Below, in pieces: positions 35,461 to 43,403 of a stretch of DNA of 64,000 bases (positions are counted from its first letter, which is position 1; each line of letters opens with the position of its first letter). Below the pieces are notes generated by a model. It saw nothing but the letters and a program-made list of their open reading frames with translations, made no database searches and was not told where the DNA came from. The stretch comes from JBCCSZ01 sp039821145 (GTDB taxonomy: Bacteria > Bacteroidota > Bacteroidia > Chitinophagales > Saprospiraceae): contig JBCBOS010000020.1 of the NCBI GenBank assembly GCA_039821145.1, positions 102,856-166,855 of the forward strand, given 5' to 3'. A program made the position numbers and the translations under genes.

Positions 35461-36066
35461 CTACTTTTTGATCGTATACTTATCTAATAGTGTCAGTCCT
35501 CGTTGGGAGGCTACCCCGTGAATGTGGTAGCGAATGAATTCTATGAAAAGCGCCTCTTTGGTGTAGTCTTCCAGGGGAAACAAGTCCTCATCGACCACCA
35601 GCGAACTCTTTCCGACATAGAGCTTGCTCACAATGTCTGCATTCAGGTCTTCGCGATACAAGCCCTCTCCGATGCCTCGATCCAGATTGCCTTTGATGAC
35701 TTTGTAGATGTGCTCTTGGTGCATCCCTTCAATCAACTCCCAAATGTCTCGGTAGTACTTTCGAAGCTCGTAAATGGTTCGAGGAGACATGGTGCGCAAC
35801 AGTTGCAAGATGTACTTGGCGATGCCAATGATCTCTTCGATGGCGTTTTCGGCATTGGAAACAATGGAACTCATCGCACTTTTCTCTTCCTGGATGTGCT
35901 GCTTGAAGATTTGTTGGATCAGATCGGCTTTGTTGTTGACAAATTGATACAGCGTTTTCTTGGACATGCCCAAATCCCGGGCAATGTCGTCCATGGTAAC
36001 ACTCTTGATCCCATAGCGCATGAACATCGTTTCGGCCTGTGTCAGTACTTTTTGTCTTGCTTCCAT
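35461..36066 (-). CDS. TetR/AcrR-family repressor of the efflux operon
   Basis: A 201-residue TetR-type regulator. The N-terminal helix-turn-helix spans about residues 8-48 (YGIKSVTMDDIARDLGMSK then KTLYQFVNNKADLI), with a ligand-binding helical C-terminus. It is the first gene of the operon leading to the TolC, adaptor and RND genes, and presumably represses that operon and itself until an efflux substrate binds. An inverted repeat GGAAAC-N16-GTTTCC lies just upstream of its start. Confidence 0.9.
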   Translation of the reverse strand: MEARQKVLTQAETMFMRYGIKSVTMDDIARDLGMSKKTLYQFVNNKADLIQQIFKQHIQEEKSAMSSIVSNAENAIEEIIGIAKYILQLLRTMSPRTIYELRKYYRDIWELIEGMHQEHIYKVIKGNLDRGIGEGLYREDLNADIVSKLYVGKSSLVVDEDLFPLEDYTKEALFIEFIRYHIHGVASQRGLTLLDKYTIKK

Positions 36067-36081
36067 CTATGACAAAACGAC

Positions 36082-36109
36082 GGAAACGTTTATAAGTTCT
36101 GTAGTTTCC
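36082..36109. promoter_or_regulatory. Inverted repeat upstream of tetR, candidate TetR operator
   Basis: Arms GGAAAC and GTTTCC separated by 16 bp, 15-43 bp upstream of the tetR start codon. Position and symmetry fit a TetR dimer site that would shut off the efflux operon. The 6-bp arms are short, so chance is possible. Confidence 0.4.
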
Positions 36110-36726
36110 CAAGTTTTTTTACTTTTTTTGACTTGACAAAAAAATCACAACAACTGCTTTCGCCAAGGCATTCCCTTTCTGTCTGGCCAACCCTTACGTC
36201 TGCACCAGAAGTTGGCACATTCTGTTAACCGCTTTATTCCTTATTCACTTAGAAAACCAGCTTCTTTAAATGGCCTTTTGCTACTCTTGGTCAAACTCCG
36301 ACTTATTTTGGCCCAAAAGATTCTCACTCTCACTGAAATGGACATATATTTGGTCTTCAACTGAATCAGTTCTTCGTCGACGAGAAAGCGCGTTTTCACA
36401 TCAATCAATTTCTTTTTTGGCAAAACGAACGAGCCGACCATCAGGTTTGTATTCACACCTACTTTCGACACATTTCTAATTATCGCATCTGACAATGAAA
36501 GATGCCCACAGTATCGTCCTGTAGACACTACCCTGTGTAGTTCTGCACCAACTGTTTGATCAGGCAAATTGCACCCGTGAGGCTTCATGGGCTTCTGAGG
36601 CTTGCTTTGTCTTCAAGCAGTGGTTTCACCAAGTCACAAGTTTGGTGAAGGATCATTGTCATGCCTTATGGGAAAGTCGAAAGCAAGGACTCACACAATT
36701 TTCCTCAAGCTTAAATTTTTATCATC
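36110..36726. other. Divergent intergenic region, about 620 bp
   Basis: Between the tetR start (minus) and the dockerin-like lipoprotein start (plus) I see no confident gene. A minus-strand open frame of 115 codons (36241-36588) exists, but it has no signal peptide, no family resemblance and more AT-rich codons than its neighbours; it could be a decayed gene. An inverted repeat at 36626-36650 is listed separately. Confidence 0.45.
36626..36650. promoter_or_regulatory. Inverted repeat upstream of the dockerin-like lipoprotein gene
   Basis: Perfect 8-bp arms TTCACCAA and TTGGTGAA separated by 9 bp, centred about 90 bp upstream of the ATG at 36727. It is not followed by a T-run, so an operator or an mRNA leader hairpin is more likely than a terminator. 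Confidence 0.4.
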
Positions 36727-37260
36727 ATGAAATCCACCATCAAATTTTTGTTCGCCACCCTGTTGGCATCCAGTTTTCTATTTACCGCTTGCAACAAAGA
36801 GACAGAAGTTGCACCAAAGGTGACTGAGATCACAGAGGACAACTTCCTCGAAGTCATGCGCCAGTCTGTAGACCAAAGCCAAGAACTGACCGTCGAGTAC
36901 GCTACCTTGGAAGAAATCAATGCAGAAATGGTGGCCAATGGCCTCGAACCCTTTACACAAGAAGATGCTGAGAGAGCTGCCCAGCTGAGAACCACCTACC
37001 CTTGCTCTGACTGGATCACCTCTGGTGACTGGAACAACAGCAACACCCTCTCTACCTTCGACTTGGTCCTGGCCACTCAATACCTCTGCAACAGCAGCGC
37101 TGGCTGCAGTGGCACAGTCAGCACCAACGGCCTATCCGGTGCACCACTCAACTTTGGCTTCCTCTCTTTCCTGAAAGACGGAACCGAGCTGTTTGCGTTG
37201 AATGCCAATGATACAGAAGCTGGCAGAGACTTCATCCTGGGACGCATCATCTGCTTCTAA
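36727..37260 (+). CDS. Lipoprotein with a single dockerin-like calcium loop
   Basis: A 177-residue lipoprotein (leader ends SSFLFTAC). The mature N-terminus is acidic and helical. Around residues 95-120 the sequence GDWNNSNTLSTFDLVLATQY follows the pattern of a dockerin/EF-hand loop (D-x-N-x-S ... D, then a hydrophobic helix and Tyr-Leu). The C-terminal part has three Cys and a Gly/Ser-rich stretch. In Saprospiria such motifs occur in secreted T9SS proteins; here there is only one copy and no sorting domain. The role is unknown. Confidence 0.68.
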   Translation: MKSTIKFLFATLLASSFLFTACNKETEVAPKVTEITEDNFLEVMRQSVDQSQELTVEYATLEEINAEMVANGLEPFTQEDAERAAQLRTTYPCSDWITSGDWNNSNTLSTFDLVLATQYLCNSSAGCSGTVSTNGLSGAPLNFGFLSFLKDGTELFALNANDTEAGRDFILGRIICF

Positions 37261-37285
37261 TCAGTCTCCAACAAATCCAAAAGCA

Positions 37286-37317
37286 GCCTCCCCACGCACA
37301 ACGAGCAGTGGGGAGGC
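37286..37317. terminator. Hairpin between convergent lipoprotein and AGCS genes
   Basis: Perfect 10-bp arms GCCTCCCCAC and GTGGGGAGGC around a 12-base loop, located between the stops of two convergent genes. On the minus strand it is followed by TGCTTTTGG, a short T-run. It probably terminates one or both transcripts. Confidence 0.65.
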
Positions 37318-37344
37318 ATTGCCAAGATCGAAAGACTTCCTTAA

Positions 37345-39006
37345 TCATTCCTTTCGCATGCGGGCAAAATAGTCCTGACTCATCCGCCGGACCAATCCAG
37401 AGAGCAATACCAAGGCCAGCACATTTGGGATGGTGCCCAAAGACATGGCCAAATCACCCAAGTCCCACACCAACTGCAAGGACAAGACAGCCCCCAGAAA
37501 ATGCATGCCCACAAATAAAATTCGATAGGGAAGGATGGCCCGGGTGCCAAATAGATAAATGGCACAGCGGTCGCCATAGTAGCTCCAGGAAATGGCCGTA
37601 GAAATGCCAAAGAGCAGGACACAGAACAAAACCAAATAGACCCCAAATTGTCCCAGTACCGCCGAATAGGCCCACATGGTCAAGGGAGCGCCATTTTCCA
37701 CCGCCCGGCCAAACAAGCGCTTGTATTCCTGTCCATCAGCAGAAAGCGCGATGTTCTCCCCCGTCCGCCCCGACAAGCGCAACTTCCCCGAAAACACCTG
37801 CTGATGTGCCTCGTCAATGAAGAAACTGTCCACCGCCACCTCATGCCACGCCAATTGGACGTCCGCCTTCGGAATCACCCCCTGAACGACCTCCAACTCC
37901 AATGGATAAACAACTGAGCGCGCCGTCGGCCATTCCGCTGATGCATCCACAAAACTGATGTCTCCTGAAGAAAGCCAAATCTCAGTGGGAGTTGTATCCT
38001 TCCACACCCCCGTCGTCAAAATGGCCAGCGCCGTGATGCTACAGATGAGGATGGTGTCTATGAAAGGCTCCAACAGGGCCACAACTCCCTCGGAAACTGG
38101 TTCATCGGTCCGCGCCGCAGAGTGGGCAATCGGAGCAGAGCCTTGCCCAGCTTCGTTGGAAAAGAGACCGCGACGCACCCCCCAAAGCAAGGTTTGCAAA
38201 AATACCCCGACCCCAGTTCCGGCTACGCCCGCCGTCGGCTCGAAGGCCTCCACCACGATCAGGCGCAAAGAGGGGATGATTTCTCCAGCATTGCCCATGA
38301 TCACAGCCAGCCCTCCAAGCACATAAATCCCAGCCATGGCCGGTGCCAAGAAGCCCGTGACTTGCCCAATCCGAGAGATGCCTCCAATGATGACCAATCC
38401 CACCACAGCAGCCGTAATGCATCCGGTCAACCAAGTTGGCACCCCAAATACCGTCCGCATCAAGTCCGAAATGGTGTTGGCCTGAATGGCATTGCCCGAA
38501 ACAAAGGCTGCCAACATCAGTGCAAAGGCAAAAAACAGAGCCAACGGACGCCACTTCTTTCCCAAGCCCTTTTCGATGTAGTACATGGGGCCACCTGCCA
38601 CCGTGCCCACCTTCTGCCCATCCTCTGCGGGCAACTGCACGCGAAATCGCTGCGCCAAGGTGACCTCCGAAAATTTGGTTGCCATGCCCAGCACGGCCGT
38701 TACCCACATCCAGAAAATGGCACCCGGACCGCCCCAATGAATGGCCAATGCCACCCCGGCGATGTTCCCAATCCCTACCGTAGCTGACAATGCAGTGGTC
38801 AAGGCCTGAAAATGACTCATGTCGCCCGAAGCTCCCGGCTTGTCATAGCGCCCGCTTACCACAGCGATCCCATGGCCCAAGCGCCGAAATTGAAGGAAGC
38901 CAAGTCGAAACGTCAACCAGAGGCCCGCGCCCAGCAGGCAGATCATGAGGGTGTATTCCAGGGCAGTTTGCACGGAAGCCAAAAAGAGGAAGATGGATAA
39001 AAGCAT
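37345..39006 (-). CDS. Sodium:alanine/glycine symporter (AGCS family) with an inserted soluble segment
   Basis: A 553-residue secondary transporter. The family motifs ATVGIGNIAGVALAIHWGG (near residue 75) and FSNEAGQGSAPIAHSAA (near 280) are intact. Typical AGCS proteins have about 450-480 residues. The extra length is one soluble stretch of about 90 residues at roughly 345-437, starting after LTTGVWKDTTPTE and ending before GAPLTMWAY, which interrupts two membrane helices near the C-terminal third. It imports small neutral amino acids with sodium. It stands alone on the minus strand. Confidence 0.9.
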   Translation of the reverse strand: MLLSIFLFLASVQTALEYTLMICLLGAGLWLTFRLGFLQFRRLGHGIAVVSGRYDKPGASGDMSHFQALTTALSATVGIGNIAGVALAIHWGGPGAIFWMWVTAVLGMATKFSEVTLAQRFRVQLPAEDGQKVGTVAGGPMYYIEKGLGKKWRPLALFFAFALMLAAFVSGNAIQANTISDLMRTVFGVPTWLTGCITAAVVGLVIIGGISRIGQVTGFLAPAMAGIYVLGGLAVIMGNAGEIIPSLRLIVVEAFEPTAGVAGTGVGVFLQTLLWGVRRGLFSNEAGQGSAPIAHSAARTDEPVSEGVVALLEPFIDTILICSITALAILTTGVWKDTTPTEIWLSSGDISFVDASAEWPTARSVVYPLELEVVQGVIPKADVQLAWHEVAVDSFFIDEAHQQVFSGKLRLSGRTGENIALSADGQEYKRLFGRAVENGAPLTMWAYSAVLGQFGVYLVLFCVLLFGISTAISWSYYGDRCAIYLFGTRAILPYRILFVGMHFLGAVLSLQLVWDLGDLAMSLGTIPNVLALVLLSGLVRRMSQDYFARMRKE

Positions 39007-39154
39007 GTCGTTGGAAATTTGATTGGCTCAAACTTCCGCTGGAAATACCGAAGAGGCAAAGAGAGACGGAAAGATGGATGGCATCGGTCGGAAATGGGAG
39101 GAAATGTTTGCTCCGACAGAATGCTGTCAGTAGCACATTCTTTCCGACAGAGGG

Positions 39155-40423
39155 CTATGTCTGGGCATCCAAGAGGGAAATCCGCTCGGAAGGGATGCGC
39201 AGGCGAATCAGGCGATCTCTTTCGGTGGAAGTTTCAAAGAGGAGATTTTTCAGCTGCTTTCGGTCCAGTTTTTCCGAGTCAGTCTCCATGGGCTGTTGCT
39301 GGTCGATCTGCTCTTCGATGCTGGCCAAGAGGCGAATGAGTTGGTTGTGGCTTTGGATGTCGTACACTTTATTGGGTCGGGAATCATTTTTGGGTTTGAT
39401 CTCCAACCAGCCTTCTTCATCTCTTTTTTTCAGACTGGCAAATTTGTGCAACAACTCAAATCGGGCATTGGTCAGGGCAATGCGCACATCCTCCAGACCA
39501 GGTATCCCCCCGAGCTGGATGTAATGGGCCATTTTGCCACTGCTGGTTTTGTATCGGTCAAAGGCGAGAGACAGTTTGGGATTGGGAAGGGGCGAGACAT
39601 GCTCGGAGATTTCTTTTACCCAACTCAAGGCAAGGGCAAAGAAGATCATGATGAGGGCCACCTTGAATACAGCCGATAACAACATCAGTAGATCGTCCGG
39701 AGCAATCATTTTGCAGGCCTGGGTGATGGTCGTAAAACCAATGCACAATACGGCCAGCCAAGCCAGACTGTGCAGACCTCTTTTGTCAAAAGACTCCCAG
39801 AGGATCCAGCCCAAAAAAGGAAGGGTGGGTACGATGGCGTAGATGACATCCAGCGCCACCACAAGATCGGAGCTTTTGCCCATGACAAAGGTGCTGATGA
39901 TGGCGAGGAGACAAATGAGGAAGGCCAAAAAGACAAAGGGAAACCACGCCCGGGATTTGATCAAAAACTCCAATGAGCCGGGAATATGGCGAAAACAAGG
40001 CAGGGCCAGTAAGATGAACAGGCTATTGAGTAGGGACAAAATGCTGCGCCAGCCATCGATGATGAATTTGCGATCGTTGCGCTCATCGACCAACTTCTTG
40101 ATGCCAATGGACAACTCAGCGGTAGCCGCCTGGTCCACCTCCCCGAATCTCAGCTGTTGGTCTAGCGATTGGTAGACGGTCAACTCCTGTGCTGCAGAGC
40201 GAAATTGCTGGGCAAAATATACTTCTACTGCCCCCGAAAAGCTCCAGCAAAGGACCGAGAGTGCCAGCCAAACCTGCCCAAAATCTTTTTGCTTGCGCCC
40301 AATGTGCCACCAGATGGCCAACAAAGCCACAAAGGCAAAAAAGCAACTCAGCAACTGCCACCAGCCGTAGAACGACAAAAGCTCGGTTTCAAACAGTTGA
40401 CTAAGAAGCGAAGGATCTTGCAT
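39155..40423 (-). CDS. Multi-pass membrane protein of unknown function
   Basis: A 422-residue protein with about eight hydrophobic helices spread from residue 18 to about 270 (for example LLSCFFAFVALLAIWWHIG and VALIMIFFALALSW), and a soluble C-terminal part of about 150 residues that looks helical and charged (LLASIEEQIDQQQPM). Between helices 2 and 3 lies a soluble loop of about 60 residues. No transporter or enzyme motif is visible. It stands 148 bp from the divergent AGCS gene start in map order and may have its own promoter. Confidence 0.75.
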   Translation of the reverse strand: MQDPSLLSQLFETELLSFYGWWQLLSCFFAFVALLAIWWHIGRKQKDFGQVWLALSVLCWSFSGAVEVYFAQQFRSAAQELTVYQSLDQQLRFGEVDQAATAELSIGIKKLVDERNDRKFIIDGWRSILSLLNSLFILLALPCFRHIPGSLEFLIKSRAWFPFVFLAFLICLLAIISTFVMGKSSDLVVALDVIYAIVPTLPFLGWILWESFDKRGLHSLAWLAVLCIGFTTITQACKMIAPDDLLMLLSAVFKVALIMIFFALALSWVKEISEHVSPLPNPKLSLAFDRYKTSSGKMAHYIQLGGIPGLEDVRIALTNARFELLHKFASLKKRDEEGWLEIKPKNDSRPNKVYDIQSHNQLIRLLASIEEQIDQQQPMETDSEKLDRKQLKNLLFETSTERDRLIRLRIPSERISLLDAQT

Positions 40424-40513
40424 GTTGCCTTTTGCATTGGTACATCACAAAAGTAATCGCTTCGCCGATGAAAAGCACAAAGGATGGGGCGAAAGAAGTG
40501 AATAAAAAAAAGT

Positions 40514-40546
40514 CTCGGTTCGCTCTGCTTTCGCTGAGGAACCGAG
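40514..40546 (-). terminator. Terminator of the SulP gene
   Basis: Arms CTCGGTTC and GAACCGAG (8 bp, perfect) with a 17-base loop, followed on the minus strand by ACTTTTTTTTATT. It lies 80 bp beyond the SulP stop codon, before the next minus-strand gene. Confidence 0.8.
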
Positions 40547-40625
40547 AAAACATTGTCAGCATTAAGAAAAAAGTTCTTCAACTGCTCAGTGAATGCCGAC
40601 ACTCACGGCAGCAATGTCTTTATCG

Positions 40626-42278
40626 TTAGGAGTCTCCCTTGACGAGCATTCCGTTCTTGGGACTCTTTCCGTTTTTCTGAATATCTGGTACCAGTACCAT
40701 CTGCTTGAATTGGTTGACAGGATCATAGGTTTTGGCTCCGTCTAGCCCCACCAGTTTGAAGTCGATGTCTCTGTTCTTGGCCGTTGCCTCAAAGTCAGAG
40801 AAGATCTCCATGATGTCTGGATGGATGGAACGCGCCTTGGCACCATTGATGATGACCTCTACCCCATCGGGAAGCTGATCCAGTGTGCGCTGGATGCTGG
40901 CCTTGTTGAGGAAGCTCACATCTTCCGAAAGCTCAATCTTCACAGGCTGCCCTTTGACATAATCCTCGGGACTGAAGTGATAAGGCGTTCTGTAGTTGTT
41001 CCAAAGGATGTGGAAAATTGCTACCACCATACCCATTCCGATGCCCGTCAGCAAGTCGGTGAATACAATCCCCAAAATCGTCACGATGAAAGGGATGAAC
41101 TGAGTGCGGCCTTCCTGGTACATGGACTTGAAAAGAGAAGGCTTGGCCAATTTGTATCCTACCACGAAGAGGATGGCGGCCAAACTGGCCAGTGGAATCA
41201 GGTTGAGTACCGTCGGGATGGCAGCTGCACAAACCAGGATCAATACCCCGTGAAAGAAAGCAGATGCTTTGGTCTTACCACCAGACTGAATGTTGGCAGA
41301 ACTGCGGACAATGACCTGTGTCAGAGGCAAACCACCAATCAAACCAGAAATGATGTTTCCAATACCCTGAGCCGTCAACTCTCGGTTGGTAGGCGTGATG
41401 CGCTTTTGTGGATCGAGCTTATCGGTGGCCTCCACACAAAGCAAGGTTTCCAAACTGGCAACGATGGCAATGGTCATTGCAATGATGTAAACCTGTGGGT
41501 TGGCCCAATGAGAGAAGTCAGGCGTTGTGAATTGCCCCAGGAATCCAGAGAAGGAATCCGGTACGGGAATGCTCACCAGCTGATCTGTCTTCAAAGCCAG
41601 GCTTGGCATGTTTTGGAAAACGATGTTCAATCCGATGCCCGCCGCCACAGCAACCAAAGGTCCCTGAATCAGGCGAGAAGTCGGCAGCTTTTTCATAAAA
41701 GGACGCTCCCAAAGAATGAGGATGGCGAGTGAAATGGATGCGATGATCAAAGCACCCGGGCTGATGTAATCAACCATGTTCATCAACTCGCTGAATGTAT
41801 TTTGTCCGTCGACTTGTTGGAAGGCAAAATCGCCCTCTGGTGATCTGTCGTAGCCAAAGGCATGTGGAATCTGTTTCAAGAAAATGATGATACCGATGCC
41901 CGACAACATCCCTTTGATGACAGAAGATGGGAAGTAATATCCAATGACACCAGCCTTCAAAAAGCCCAAAATCAACTGGAAAACACCAGCAATGACAACG
42001 GCCAAAAGGAAAATGTCAAAGGCACCCAATTCTTGAATGGAGGTCAGTACGATGACTGCCAATCCGGCTGCGGGTCCACTTACGCCGAGTGGAGATCCAC
42101 TCAAAAGCGCCACAACGGTACCACCGACGATGCCGGCGATGATTCCCGAAAAGAGGGGCGCACCCGATGCAAGAGCAATGCCCAAACAAAGTGGGACTGC
42201 TACGAGAAATACGACGATACTAGCGGGTAGGTCGTATTGTAGGTTCGAAAAGAAACCTGACTTCTGATTTGGACTCAT
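40626..42278 (-). CDS. SulP-family anion transporter with C-terminal STAS domain
   Basis: A 550-residue SLC26/SulP permease. The membrane part (about residues 10-420) has PASIVVFLVAVPLCLGIALASG near the N-terminus and GVSGPAAGLAVIVL near 65, where the substrate-binding helices meet. A STAS domain follows from about 430 (PVKIELSEDVSFLNKASI through SDFEATAKNRDIDFKL). SulP proteins carry sulfate, bicarbonate or dicarboxylates, and the anion cannot be told here. Its upstream region holds a good Bacteroidota-type promoter with an inverted repeat inside the spacer. Confidence 0.92.
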   Translation of the reverse strand: MSPNQKSGFFSNLQYDLPASIVVFLVAVPLCLGIALASGAPLFSGIIAGIVGGTVVALLSGSPLGVSGPAAGLAVIVLTSIQELGAFDIFLLAVVIAGVFQLILGFLKAGVIGYYFPSSVIKGMLSGIGIIIFLKQIPHAFGYDRSPEGDFAFQQVDGQNTFSELMNMVDYISPGALIIASISLAILILWERPFMKKLPTSRLIQGPLVAVAAGIGLNIVFQNMPSLALKTDQLVSIPVPDSFSGFLGQFTTPDFSHWANPQVYIIAMTIAIVASLETLLCVEATDKLDPQKRITPTNRELTAQGIGNIISGLIGGLPLTQVIVRSSANIQSGGKTKASAFFHGVLILVCAAAIPTVLNLIPLASLAAILFVVGYKLAKPSLFKSMYQEGRTQFIPFIVTILGIVFTDLLTGIGMGMVVAIFHILWNNYRTPYHFSPEDYVKGQPVKIELSEDVSFLNKASIQRTLDQLPDGVEVIINGAKARSIHPDIMEIFSDFEATAKNRDIDFKLVGLDGAKTYDPVNQFKQMVLVPDIQKNGKSPKNGMLVKGDS

Positions 42279-42623
42279 TTTTTCTTAAGCTTTTCCCCAT
42301 ATCTCTATGGGTGTGAACAATGTTTATTGTTTTTCTGCTGACGAAGTGCCCTGCGGCACGGTTACTAGGAAAGCCTTTAGATTGATTGGTTGAAATGATC
42401 TGAAAGTGGCCTAAGTGATTGGAAAAAACTGCTTCTAGCCTTGATCAGCTTAGCAAATATAATAGTTTTACTATCAAAAAAGCAAATTAAACCATTATTT
42501 AACTTAGTAGACATTTAACCAACACAAGCACTAACAATATGGATGGGGCATTTGTTCGCATGCCTCCTCCTTTGCTTGTGCAAATTCTACTGGAAAGGGT
42601 TGGAAGTGGACCAAAGGATGTGC
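42279..42623. other. 345-bp intergenic region carrying the SulP promoter and leader
   Basis: No gene is seen. The part at 42454-42486 is the SulP promoter, listed separately. If transcription starts near 42447, the SulP message has an unusually long leader of about 170 nt, containing a small stem GTGCC-CTGC-GGCAC near 42347-42360. The leader could host post-transcriptional control. Confidence 0.5.
42454..42486 (-). promoter_or_regulatory. Bacteroidota-type promoter of the SulP gene with an operator-like repeat
   Basis: On the minus strand a TTTG (42483-42486) is followed after 21 bp by TATATTTG (42454-42461), matching the TTTG / TAnnTTTG promoter class of Bacteroidota. The spacer contains the inverted repeat ATAGT-TTT-ACTAT (42462-42474), which touches the -7 element and could be a repressor site. 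Confidence 0.55.
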
Positions 42624-43349
42624 TCAGGACAGCAAGGAATACAGCATGCCCCCCGACATCAGCATCATCACCCCATTTTCTACGATGGTGAGACTGGACA
42701 TGGGCAAGTCGAATACATCGCCCAGGCAGGCACATTGAATTCGGCGTTTGTCCAATACGGCGCGAACTACGCCAATGGTTCCAACACCCAGGAGGAGGAA
42801 AGTCGTTACATTGGTGAGCAGGGGAGCAGCATTGACCCAATACGCCAGCCCGAGGGCAAGCTCCACAAAGGGATAGACGAAGCCCCAGCCTGCCCAACGC
42901 CCGGCAATGGGATCGTACTGGCGGTAGTTTTGGGCAAATCCATTCAGGTTGATGAGTTTGAAAAAGGCAAAGGAGAGGAAAAAGCCAGCCATGAAATGAC
43001 GCATCCAGCGACTGGGGGAAAAAGCATCAAACGGATACTGAGCCAACAAGCTAAGCCCCAACAGTAAACCCACCAAAATCAACAAGGGCTTGTAGGTCGC
43101 CCAAAAGAAAGGCGTGGCCATTGTTGCCTCTTCGCTAGATTCCACCTCGGACCACACAAGAATGCGATGGTCTTTCAATGCTTGCTGAAGAGTGGGCAGA
43201 TTCACGGAAGAATCGTGTTGTATCTTAGCTTGCGGCAAATCGAGTTGAATGTGTGCCTCCGAAACACCTTCTACTTGTTCCAGGGCTTTTTTGACTTTGG
43301 CCACACAGCGGCCACAACTCATGCCATCTATGCTATATGTCTGTTGCAT
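42624..43349 (-). CDS. Heavy-metal-associated (HMA) domain fused to a MauE/DoxX-like membrane domain
   Basis: A 241-residue fusion. Residues 1-65 form an HMA domain with the metal-binding motif GMSCGRCVAKVKKALEQV. The rest has four membrane helices (starting PLLILVGLLLGLSLLAQY) and a loop RIQCACLGDVFDLPMSSLT, typical of the MauE/DoxX redox-associated family. This architecture recurs in Bacteroidota and is usually placed in copper or mercury handling or disulfide formation; the exact task is not shown. It lies 54 bp from the APC-USP gene on the same strand. Confidence 0.85.
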   Translation of the reverse strand: MQQTYSIDGMSCGRCVAKVKKALEQVEGVSEAHIQLDLPQAKIQHDSSVNLPTLQQALKDHRILVWSEVESSEEATMATPFFWATYKPLLILVGLLLGLSLLAQYPFDAFSPSRWMRHFMAGFFLSFAFFKLINLNGFAQNYRQYDPIAGRWAGWGFVYPFVELALGLAYWVNAAPLLTNVTTFLLLGVGTIGVVRAVLDKRRIQCACLGDVFDLPMSSLTIVENGVMMLMSGGMLYSLLS

Positions 43350-43403
43350 TGTCTGTCAATTTTAAAAAATCTCCGCCAGAAAGGACGGCTGGCACCCTCT
43401 TGG

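Noticed and set aside
36241..36588. 115-codon minus-strand open frame upstream of tetR
   Set aside because: No recognisable domain, AT-rich codon use, and it would occupy the tetR-lipoprotein divergent promoter region; left as possible remnant only.
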